Assembly (NCBI GenBank): GCA_036002485.1
Contig: DASYTI010000014.1
Span: 1 to 48,364 of the forward strand
Reading direction: 5' to 3'
Source of the DNA: Candidatus Methylomirabilota bacterium
GTDB taxonomy: Bacteria > Methylomirabilota > Methylomirabilia > Rokubacteriales > CSP1-6
Length of the DNA: 48,364 nucleotides
Notes under the pieces: generated by a model
What the model saw: the letters and a program-made list of their open reading frames with translations, nothing else
Databases searched by the model: none
Told to the model about the DNA's origin: nothing
Made by a program: the position numbers and the translations under genes
Shown: positions 30,864 to 38,106 of the stretch, piece after piece
Layout: each line of letters opens with the position of its first letter
Numbering within the stretch: the first letter of the stretch is position 1

Positions 30864-32105
30864 ATGGAATCGAGCAAAACGGAACCGATCAAGTGGTCGG
30901 CAGCTCAGGCCTCACGGGAGATCCTGATGATCCCGGGGCCGACCGAGCTGCCCTTCCCGGTCATCCAGGCCATGAATCAGCCGCCCATGATCCAGTACGA
31001 CCAGAACTTCGACGTCAACGTGCTGGAGCCGATCAACCTGGCCCTCAAGAAGGTCTTCCAGACCGAGCGCGGTGAGGTCATCACCATGCCCGGCTCGGGC
31101 AAGACCGCCCTGGAGTCGAGCGCGCTCTCCCTCGTCGAACCCGGCGATCGGGTCATGGTGATCGTCACCGGACGGTTCGGCATGCTCATGCAGGAGGTGA
31201 TGACGAGGGTCGGCGCCGAGGTGACGGAGTTCAGCGTCGAGTGGGGGAAGCCCATCGACCTCGTCAAGCTCAGCAAGGAGATCGAGCGGGTCAAGCCCAA
31301 GATGGTCACCCTGGTCCACAACGAGACCTCCACGGGCACGACCTACCCGGCCGCGGAGATCGGCAAGATCGTCAAAGGCCACGACGCGCTCTTCCTGCTC
31401 GACACCGTGTCCTCACTCGCCGGCATCGACGTGCGCACGGACGAGTGGGGCGCGGATCTCAACATGACGGGCTCTCAGAAGTGTCTGGCCGCCCCCATCG
31501 GCATGGCCATCGTGGGCGTCACCCCGCCCGCCTGGGATGCCATGGAGCGCCGCAAGCACAAGGCCTCTTCCTGGGTGTACGACCTGCTGCGCTGGCGCGA
31601 TGCGTGGATCCCGACCTCGCGCGGCGGCCGAGTGCCCGACGGGGCCCCGCGCAGCCAGCCGATCTCCATGCCCACCCACCTGACGCACGCGCTCGGGGTG
31701 GCGGTGCGGCTCGTGCTCGAGGAAGGTCTTCAGCAGCGCTTCCGCCGCCATGCCGTGGCGGGGCGCGCCTTCCGCGCCGGCATCGATGCCATGCGCCTGC
31801 AGATGTTCCCGGACAGCTCGATCCTGTCCGACACCGTCTCCTGTGTGAAGACTCCGCCCGGCATCGAGCCCGCGGCCGTGGTGAAGCACATGCGCCAGAC
31901 CTTCGGCATCCTCATCGGCACCGGCCTCGACCAGACGCGCACGACGACGCTGCGGATCGGGCACATGGGCATCACCGCGAGCCCCCTCTACATCTTGCCG
32001 ACCCTCTCGGCCATCGAGATGACCCTCCGCGAGCTCGGCTACAAGTGTGAAGCGGGGGCGGGGGTAGCCGCCGCCCAGGCCATCTTTGCGGGTGCCACGG
32101 CGTGA
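30864..32105 (+). CDS. PLP-dependent aminotransferase, alanine/serine-glyoxylate type
   Basis: 413 residues, ATG 30864 after GAGGAGAA. Class V fold: MIPGPTELPFPVIQAMNQPP, TMPGSGKTALESSALSLVEP, VTLVHNETSTGTTYPAAEIG, LFLLDTVSSLAGIDVRTDEW and NMTGSQKCLAAPIGMAIVG with the PLP-binding Lys. The C-terminal small domain ends GIMIG-like (..TFGILIGTGLDQTRTTTLRI). It most likely makes glycine or hydroxypyruvate from serine/alanine and glyoxylate. The overlapping gene for a hydroxyacid dehydrogenase fits the serine-glyoxylate to hydroxypyruvate to glycerate sequence of serine-cycle or photorespiratory-type salvage. Confidence 0.9.
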   Translation: MESSKTEPIKWSAAQASREILMIPGPTELPFPVIQAMNQPPMIQYDQNFDVNVLEPINLALKKVFQTERGEVITMPGSGKTALESSALSLVEPGDRVMVIVTGRFGMLMQEVMTRVGAEVTEFSVEWGKPIDLVKLSKEIERVKPKMVTLVHNETSTGTTYPAAEIGKIVKGHDALFLLDTVSSLAGIDVRTDEWGADLNMTGSQKCLAAPIGMAIVGVTPPAWDAMERRKHKASSWVYDLLRWRDAWIPTSRGGRVPDGAPRSQPISMPTHLTHALGVAVRLVLEEGLQQRFRRHAVAGRAFRAGIDAMRLQMFPDSSILSDTVSCVKTPPGIEPAAVVKHMRQTFGILIGTGLDQTRTTTLRIGHMGITASPLYILPTLSAIEMTLRELGYKCEAGAGVAAAQAIFAGATA

Positions 32106-33064
32106 TCGTCGTCCCTGACGACTTCCCCTCGGTCTTCGAGGGCAGCGTCGCGCACGATCGCCTGAAGAAGTCTGGCGACGTCGCGGTGTTCACCGAGCGC
32201 GGGGCCGACAATGAGCAGGAGCTGGTCCGTCGCATTGGCCGGGCGGAGGTCGCCATCAATATCCGCGCGCATGCCCGCTTCACCGACGGCGTCTTCGCGG
32301 CCTGTCCGGCTCTCAAGCTCGTGTCCGTCTGGGGCACGGGCACGGACAACATCGACCTCAACGCCGCGGGCATGCGTGGCGTCACCGTCTGCAATACGCC
32401 GGGCGTGAACGCCTTCGCGGTGGCGGAGCACGCCTTGACCCTGATGCTCGCGGTGGGACGCAAGATCACCACGCTGGACGCCGAGATGCGCAAGAACAAG
32501 TGGCCGCGTGAGCTGCTGACCCAGCTTCACGGCAAGACCCTCGGCGTCTTTGGCATGGGCACCATCGGCGCTCGCGTGGCCGCCCTCGGCAAAGCGATCG
32601 GCATGGAGGTGCTCGCCTGGTCGGCTCAGGGCGATCAGGGACGGATCCGCGCCGCCGGGGCGACCCCGGCCTCCAAGGAGGACATCCTGGCCCGGGCGGA
32701 CGTGGTGAGCCTGCACATCCGGCTGAGCCCGGAGACCCGGGGCTTCCTTGGCCGGAAGGAGCTCGCCACGATGAAGCCCACGGCCATCCTGGTCAACACG
32801 GGCCGCGGCGCCCTTGTCGATCGCGAGGCCCTCCTGGGCGCGCTCAAAGAGCGGAAGATCATGGGCGCGGGGCTCGATGTCTTCCACCAGGAGCCGCTGG
32901 CCGCGGACGATCCCATCCTGTCGCTGCCCAACGTCATCGTCTCGCCGCACAATGCCGGGCAGACCGCCGAGGTCATCCGCGACGGCCTCCTGCGCGCCGT
33001 CGAGAACGTGGAGCACTTTCTCGCCGGCAAGCCCAAGGACCTGGTCGTCTCTCCGGCACGATAG
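32102..33064 (+). CDS. D-2-hydroxyacid dehydrogenase (hydroxypyruvate/phosphoglycerate type)
   Basis: 320 residues from GTG 32102, overlapping the aminotransferase stop (GTGA). Rossmann motif GVFGMGTIGARVAALGKAIG, catalytic residues of the family in RADVVSLHIRLSPETRGFLG, NTGRGALVDREALLGALKE, GAGLDVFHQEPLAADDPILS and NVIVSPHNAGQT (His). The NAD(P)H-binding and Arg-Glu-His triad are complete. It reduces a 2-keto acid such as hydroxypyruvate or glyoxylate, or oxidises 3-phosphoglycerate; coupling to the aminotransferase favours hydroxypyruvate. Confidence 0.93.
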   Translation: MIVVPDDFPSVFEGSVAHDRLKKSGDVAVFTERGADNEQELVRRIGRAEVAINIRAHARFTDGVFAACPALKLVSVWGTGTDNIDLNAAGMRGVTVCNTPGVNAFAVAEHALTLMLAVGRKITTLDAEMRKNKWPRELLTQLHGKTLGVFGMGTIGARVAALGKAIGMEVLAWSAQGDQGRIRAAGATPASKEDILARADVVSLHIRLSPETRGFLGRKELATMKPTAILVNTGRGALVDREALLGALKERKIMGAGLDVFHQEPLAADDPILSLPNVIVSPHNAGQTAEVIRDGLLRAVENVEHFLAGKPKDLVVSPAR

Positions 33065-33089
33065 ACGGCCCAGGGACGAGGGAGACGGT

Positions 33090-33692
33090 ATGAGGCGTTC
33101 GCTCGCGCTCGCTCTCCTCGCGGCCATCGCCCTCTCCATCGTGGGGGCGCCCTCGCCCGCTTCCTCGCAATCATCGGGACGTGTCTATCTCGTGCCCCTC
33201 GGCCCCGGCGTGCCCGTGCCCCTGCGCGAGCTGGCCGACCACTACCGGAAGACGTACAAGCTCAACGTCATCGTGCTGCCCGAGCTGGTCCTCGGAGATC
33301 CGCGCGTGCAGGACACCACGCGCTTCCAGCTCGTCGCCGACGAGCTCCTGGGCTACATGGTCCGCAAGAACCCCAAGCCCTCGAGCGAGCCGGGGGCGGC
33401 CGTCATCGGGGTCACCGCGCAGGACATGTATATCCGCGGGTTGACGTGGGACTGGGCCTTCGGTTATCGCGAGGGCGATCGCTTCGCGGTGGTCTCGACG
33501 GCGCGCATGGATCCCACGTGGTTCGCCGAGCCGGCGAATCCTGCGCTCCTCCGCACGCGGCTGCGCAAGGCGGTGACGCGGATGATCGGCTTCCAGCACT
33601 ACGGCTATCGCGAGAGCACGAACCGGCGAAGCGTGCTCTTCGGTCTCGTCCGCGGCCTCGACGATCTCGACCGCCTGGCCGAGGACTTCTAG
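33090..33692 (+). CDS. archaemetzincin-like exported protein lacking the zinc site
   Basis: 200 residues from ATG 33090 with a signal peptide (MRRSLALALLAAIALSIVGA). The body follows the archaemetzincin layout: VYLVPLGPGVPVPLRELADH, ..YKLNVIVLPELVL, VQDTTRFQLVADELLGYM, AAVIGVTAQDMYIRGLTWDW then AFGY and FAVVSTARMDP. Where the protease has HExxHxxGxxH, this protein reads RMIGFQHYGYR, with all three His ligands and the Glu gone. The later Cys are missing too. It is therefore probably a non-catalytic relative with a binding role, or a decaying gene with intact frame. Confidence 0.62.
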   Translation: MRRSLALALLAAIALSIVGAPSPASSQSSGRVYLVPLGPGVPVPLRELADHYRKTYKLNVIVLPELVLGDPRVQDTTRFQLVADELLGYMVRKNPKPSSEPGAAVIGVTAQDMYIRGLTWDWAFGYREGDRFAVVSTARMDPTWFAEPANPALLRTRLRKAVTRMIGFQHYGYRESTNRRSVLFGLVRGLDDLDRLAEDF

Positions 33693-33759
33693 CCCAATCA
33701 CATGGATAACCCACAGGAAGCCCGAAGTGGCTGAAGCGAAGTCGTGGCGGACGCCCGGT

Positions 33760-34698
33760 TCATCGTTGCCTGCTGATTGAATTCTCCAGGTTGCGCCAAT
33801 GCTCCGGAAGGATCGCCTGAACATCCTTGATGCCACACTGCGCCGCCATCCACTGCTCGGCGTAGAGGCCGTCCTTGTAAGTCGATTCTTCGGATTCGTA
33901 GACCGTCACCTGGCCTCGAAGCGCGGTCACCAGCGGCGTCAGGGCGATGCGATCGAGCAGCATGCCCGGGGCGCCGGCCATCACGAGCGTGGTAGCCGTG
34001 ACGCGCGGGGCGAATGCGCGCAGGTCGTAGTACGCGAGGGTCTCGCGCACGGCCTCGGCGCGCGTCGGGAATGTCCTGATGTAGTCGTTGATCTCTTCCA
34101 GAGGATACGCGTGAGTCTTCGGCGCGAGCTCCGCCGTGTGGTAGAAGAGCGCGGGCGCCGTCACCACATGCGTGGCTCCTTTCGTCAGTGCCGCCGTGAT
34201 GAGGGCCAGGTCGTTGCCCACCACGACTACCCGCGCGGCGTCCAGCTCGCCTCGTGTGAGCAGAAATTGTAAGCCCCTGACGCTGTCGGCCACGACGTCC
34301 CGGAAGACATACGACGCGAAGTTATCGATGCGCTGGGTGAGCAGACCGGGAAACATCGCCGCATAGGGTGTGTCGCTGTTGCGTTGCCCGCGTCCAGCGA
34401 GTGAAAAAGTGATGTAGCGGCTCCGCTGCAGATTCGCCGTCCCCTGCGGAATGATCTCGAGGACGCTCTGATACTTGGGCGAATAGTAGATCGCCGGGAA
34501 CGGCCCGGCGCCGGTCGGGATGCTCAGGTAACCGAACAGACGATAGGGGCCGACGCTCGTGAGCCGTACGCCATACAGCGTGGCAAACGGCGTGCTCCGG
34601 AGTGGAAGTACGTCGATCTCGGGACGCGCAGGAACGCCCTCCAGAACCTCGAACGTCTCCTGCCAGTACTCGTGAAATCCCGCGCGTGTCTGATCCAT
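33760..34698 (-). CDS. acetyl-xylan-esterase-like protein without a catalytic triad
   Basis: 312 residues, ATG 34698 overlapping the stop of the upstream paralogue (TGATG). It has the fold features of the cephalosporin-C deacetylase/acetyl xylan esterase group (HEYWQETFEVLEGVPARPEI, YRLFGYLSIPTGAGPFPAIY, DNFASYVFRDVVADSVRGLQ). At the nucleophile elbow it has VVVVGNDLALITAAL where the neighbour has GVTGSSQGG. The acid and His regions (GAPGMLLDRIAL, YESEESTYKDGLY) also lack Asp-x-x-CPP and HGHD. It looks catalytically dead and may form a heteromer with the active neighbour. Confidence 0.8.
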   Translation of the reverse strand: MDQTRAGFHEYWQETFEVLEGVPARPEIDVLPLRSTPFATLYGVRLTSVGPYRLFGYLSIPTGAGPFPAIYYSPKYQSVLEIIPQGTANLQRSRYITFSLAGRGQRNSDTPYAAMFPGLLTQRIDNFASYVFRDVVADSVRGLQFLLTRGELDAARVVVVGNDLALITAALTKGATHVVTAPALFYHTAELAPKTHAYPLEEINDYIRTFPTRAEAVRETLAYYDLRAFAPRVTATTLVMAGAPGMLLDRIALTPLVTALRGQVTVYESEESTYKDGLYAEQWMAAQCGIKDVQAILPEHWRNLENSISRQR

Positions 34699-35663
34699 CA
34701 CCCGCTCACCTCTCGCCCCAGAAGATGGTGCGCGAAGAACCGGTCGACGACGGCGCTGTGCTTCGCGCGTCCCGCATCGTGGCCATGGCCGTCGTAGAGA
34801 TACAGGTGCTTGTCCTTGGCACCGATCCGCTCGAACAGCACATGGCCGGTCTCCGGCGGACAGACATTGTCTTGCCGCCCGATGTTCACGATGATCGGGC
34901 AGGAGATCTTGTCGGCGAAGTTGATTCCGTCGAAGTAGGCGACGGTGTCCTCCACCTCGGCGCGGCTCTCGGGGTGAAGGCGCAGGTAGTCGTTGATCTC
35001 CTCGTAGGGATAGGTGTGCGTCAGCTCGATCGCGTCGACGAAGCCACAGAGGTACGGAGCACCGGCGGCCGCTGCGCGCACCTCCGACCGCATCGCGGCC
35101 GTCGTGATCGTCAGGCCGCCGCCCTGACTGCTGCCCGTCACCCCGAGGCGCGTCGAATCGACCTCCGGGAGCGTCAGCAAGAAGTCGATGCCCCGCCAGG
35201 TGTCGACGTAGAAACCACGGTACGCGTAGGTATTCCGGTCGACGATGTTGTGGGTCAGCAGATTCGGATACCCGGGATTGAACTGGCTGTTGCTGCGGAG
35301 CTTGCCGCGCGGCGCGACCGACAGTGCGATGTAGCCTTTCCGCGCCCATTCCTTGGGAATCGGCGGGTCCATCTGATAGCCCGGCAGGAGCATGATCGCG
35401 GGCGTTCGCTCCGCCCGCCGCACCGGACGGCAATACCAGGCAGCCACGCGAACATGCTCGATACTCGTGTAGAAGACCTGAAACACTTCGACGTCTTCCG
35501 AGGTCCGGAGCGGGTCGGGCACGACCTCGGCCTCGAGTGGAATCCCCGACGCCTGCCGCAGCACATCGTCCCAGAACGCGTCGAAGTCATCCGGCTTGCG
35601 CACCTTGGACGGGTAATCAGCCGATACAGGTTTCGGCACGGCTTCTCCTCCCCCCCACGCCAT
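34698..35663 (-). CDS. acetyl-xylan-esterase/cephalosporin-deacetylase-type hydrolase
   Basis: 321 residues. The family pattern is complete: DFDAFWDDVLRQ, VAAWYCRPVRRAERTPAIML, RGKLRSN..., YAYRGFYVDTWRGIDFLLTL, elbow TGSSQGGGLTITTAAM (Ser nucleophile), IGRQDNVCPPETGHVLF (Asp) and YLYDGHGHDAGRAKH (His). It should deacetylate a small ester such as an acetylated sugar. No signal peptide is evident, so it acts in the cytoplasm. Its downstream partner is a degenerate paralogue joined by overlapping stop and start. Confidence 0.9.
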   Translation of the reverse strand: MAWGGGEAVPKPVSADYPSKVRKPDDFDAFWDDVLRQASGIPLEAEVVPDPLRTSEDVEVFQVFYTSIEHVRVAAWYCRPVRRAERTPAIMLLPGYQMDPPIPKEWARKGYIALSVAPRGKLRSNSQFNPGYPNLLTHNIVDRNTYAYRGFYVDTWRGIDFLLTLPEVDSTRLGVTGSSQGGGLTITTAAMRSEVRAAAAGAPYLCGFVDAIELTHTYPYEEINDYLRLHPESRAEVEDTVAYFDGINFADKISCPIIVNIGRQDNVCPPETGHVLFERIGAKDKHLYLYDGHGHDAGRAKHSAVVDRFFAHHLLGREVSG

Positions 35664-35733
35664 CTCGGACGAGGCTTGCCTACGGCAGCAGATCAGGCGC
35701 GACCGACCGGCAGATCTTCCGGCTTCGCGCCTT

Positions 35734-36564
35734 TCAGCCGCGCGCCATCTCCTTCAGCGCGGCCAGGATGGCCCCCTTCGGCTGCGCCAGCTCTTCGAGG
35801 ATCGAGAAGTGGTCGTGCGCCGGCACGGGAAGATAGCGACCGCGCAGGCGGTGCCCTTGCCACGCAGCCGCGAACTCCTCCGACTGGCACACCAGCTCGG
35901 GAAGCTCACCGAGACCGACCGTGATCACGAGCGGCGCCGCGTCGGCGGGCAGATGGCGCATCGGGCTGTTGCGCTCCGTCTCCGCGAGGTCGAGGCCGAG
36001 CTTCTCGTTCAAGTAGCTCAGACGGATCGGCTCGAGGTCGTAGAGCCCGCTGATGGCGACACCGCCTGCGAGCCGCGGCTCCGTCATCGCCATCGCAGTG
36101 AGGTGACCGCCCGCCGAGTGCCCTGACGCATAGACGCGGGCAGGATCGCCGCCGATCTCCTTCGCGTGGTCGATCACCCACGCGAGGGCGCGCCGGATCT
36201 CGGCGACGATCTGGTCCAGGCGCGCAGCCGGCGCCAGCGTGTACTCGATCAGCGCGAGGTTGAATCCGGCGGCCAGGAGCCCTTCCCCGAGGAAGGCATA
36301 GGGCTCCTTGTCGTTCATCTGCCAGTACCCGCCATGGATGTAGACGAGCGTCGGCGCCGCCGGCGTTCCGCACGGGAACGCGTCGAGGCGGTGGCGCGGT
36401 CCATCGGCGTAGCGAAGATCGAGGCGCGCGGAGGGCGCCTTGCGAATCACCTCGCTGCGTGTCGTCCACCCTGCCACGTACTGATCCCGCTTGGCCTGGC
36501 CGACGGCGGCGGTGTTGTTGTACGCGGCATCGAGGGCCCTACGATCCATCCCGCGGTAGAGCAT
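35734..36564 (-). CDS. alpha/beta hydrolase (esterase/arylformamidase-like)
   Basis: 276 residues from ATG 36564; the longer open frame lacks homology-like sequence. Hydrolase motifs of the HSL/arylformamidase type: PTLVYIHGGYWQMNDKE (oxyanion hole HGGYW), VYASGHSAGGHLTAMAM (nucleophile Ser), and ..VPAHDHFSILEEL (His). YNNTAAVGQAKRD..YVAGW at the start resembles kynurenine-formamidase-like proteins. It cleaves an ester or formamide in the cytoplasm; substrate unknown. It lies 70 bp downstream of the esterase pair on the same strand but is transcribed first. Confidence 0.9.
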   Translation of the reverse strand: MLYRGMDRRALDAAYNNTAAVGQAKRDQYVAGWTTRSEVIRKAPSARLDLRYADGPRHRLDAFPCGTPAAPTLVYIHGGYWQMNDKEPYAFLGEGLLAAGFNLALIEYTLAPAARLDQIVAEIRRALAWVIDHAKEIGGDPARVYASGHSAGGHLTAMAMTEPRLAGGVAISGLYDLEPIRLSYLNEKLGLDLAETERNSPMRHLPADAAPLVITVGLGELPELVCQSEEFAAAWQGHRLRGRYLPVPAHDHFSILEELAQPKGAILAALKEMARG

Positions 36565-36708
36565 GAGGACTCCTCTCACGCGACCGGCGTGAGCCCGGTC
36601 TTCGCGTACCCATCGTTGCCAGTTCGGCGCCGAGGGCGCGTCCGGAGCCGTGGGTGAATCACGGAGACAGAGCGAACGGCACCGCACCGCCGCACAGCCG
36701 GCGCGGCC

Positions 36709-37329
36709 TCAGACGCGTCGGCGATTGTCGTCGGGAAACGCATATTCCATGTGGCGCGCCGTCGCCCGGCCGACGGCGTCGCCGAAATAGCGGGCGACTA
36801 CACGCAGCGCCATGTCGATGCCGGCCGAGATCCCGGCCGACGTCAACACATGGCCGTCCTCCACGACATGAAGCTTGTCTTCCACGGTAACAGCGGGAAA
36901 GGACTGGCGCATCCGGTCGAGGGAGCGCCAGTGGGTGGTCGCTCGCCGACCGTCAAGCAGACCGGCCTGTCCGAGCAGCATGGATCCCGTGCAGACCGAT
37001 GTGAGCGTCTCGACCTCCTTCGCGCGCTCCGAGATCCACCTGAGCAGGCGCTGGTTGCTGATCTCCTTGCGCGTTCCCCAGCCGCCGGGCACGACGAGGA
37101 TGTCGAGGGGCGGACAGGTCTCGAGCGTGACGTGGGGAATGACCCGCAGCCCTCCGGTTGCCACGACCGGCTCGGCGCTCTGGGCGACCAGAAGGACCTC
37201 GAAGGGCGAGGACTCCTCGCCGCGCCGATCCTCGTTGAGGCGGGTCACCGAGAACACTTCGTAAGGTCCGCAGAAGTCCAGTACCTCGACGGCGGGAAAG
37301 ATCAGGATTCCGACGCGCTTGTCTGTCAT
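36709..37329 (-). CDS. DJ-1/PfpI-family protein (isonitrile-hydratase-like)
   Basis: 206 residues. VGILIFPAVEVLDFCGPYEV at the start, VVPGGWGTRK, and the nucleophile elbow SVCTGSMLLGQAGLLDGRRA with the active Cys followed by THW. This is the InhA/ThiJ group of DJ-1 proteins; the Cys elbow with conserved Glu near the start (EVLDFCGPYE) is intact. Possible roles are isonitrile hydratase, glyoxalase III-like or a regulator half; no AraC-type DNA-binding domain is attached. Confidence 0.92.
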   Translation of the reverse strand: MTDKRVGILIFPAVEVLDFCGPYEVFSVTRLNEDRRGEESSPFEVLLVAQSAEPVVATGGLRVIPHVTLETCPPLDILVVPGGWGTRKEISNQRLLRWISERAKEVETLTSVCTGSMLLGQAGLLDGRRATTHWRSLDRMRQSFPAVTVEDKLHVVEDGHVLTSAGISAGIDMALRVVARYFGDAVGRATARHMEYAFPDDNRRRV

Positions 37330-37861
37330 CTCCGCTCCCGTTCGGCAAGCTTAGGCAATTCGGAAACGATGAGCGCGACAAGAAGTAGCGCTCAGCCATT
37401 TCTGAGATGTCGAGTGAGGAGAGAAGGGGTTGCTGGCTCCGATGCCGAGGTTTTGAACGTTCAACGTCTGGAACTTGCCGTAGTCGACCTTGCTGGCCGA
37501 AAGACAGCCGCCAGCCCTGTCCTTCCCAGTCGCCTCACGACCCTGGCCATCACTCGCTCCCCATTCGTCGCCGGACCGCGCACTCCTCGCACCGCCGGCG
37601 GACTCCGCTACGCGCGGTGCGGACAGTGGGTCGACGGTAGCGCTCACGACCCAGCCGGTCAAGAGGGCGTTTCCATGCCGCGACGACGGTCAGTTGTGAC
37701 GACCCTCGCAGGAGGGAAGAGACAGGTTAGCCCCAAGGAGGCGCCTGCTGAATTTTCGGCGGGCTCTGGACGAAGGCGAGCGCGAGGTGGATGATGGTTC
37801 CTCCGGCGCGCCGATGGCAGGCCCCGAGGAGAGCAGTGCGGCACATCACAGGAGGTGCGGC
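37330..37861. other. gap of 532 bp without a recognisable gene
   Basis: No frame here reads like protein on either strand, and no repeat of the window's families is present. The first ~170 bp is less GC-rich than its surroundings. It must hold the promoters of the divergent DJ-1 (-) and DUF1059 (+) genes; a ribosome site AGGAGG (37850-37855) belongs to the latter. Confidence 0.5.
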
Positions 37862-38038
37862 ATGGCGAAAGTGCTGAAGTGTGGCGATCTGATGCCCGGA
37901 TGCAACTTCGTCGTGGAGGGCAAGGATGTGGCGGAAGTCATGGCCAAGGGCGCCGAACACGCCAAGACGGCGCATGGCATGGCGAGCATTCCGCCGGACG
38001 TCGCGGCCAAGGTCCAGGCCGCCATCAAAGACAAATAA
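37862..38038 (+). CDS. DUF1059 small protein
   Basis: 58 residues, ATG 37862 just after AGGAGGTGCGGC. DUF1059 pattern: VLKCGDLMPGCNFVVEGKDV followed by EHAKTAHGMASIPPDVAAKV. Conserved Cys and the H..H are consistent with a small metal-binding domain, but function is unknown in the family. It is followed by a palindromic repeat. Confidence 0.88.
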   Translation: MAKVLKCGDLMPGCNFVVEGKDVAEVMAKGAEHAKTAHGMASIPPDVAAKVQAAIKDK

Positions 38039-38045
38039 GCCCCCA

Positions 38046-38090
38046 CCCCTCACCCTGCCCTCTCCCCTCCGATGGAGGGGAGAGGGATAG
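38046..38090. repeat. intergenic GGGGAGAGGG palindrome
   Basis: CCTCACCCTGCCCTCTCCCC then TCCGATGGAGGGGAGAGGGA, a 10-12 bp stem with a CGAT loop between the convergent DUF1059 and E1 genes; it could end both transcripts. Confidence 0.7.
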
Positions 38091-38106
38091 GGAACGACCG
38101 TCGTAA

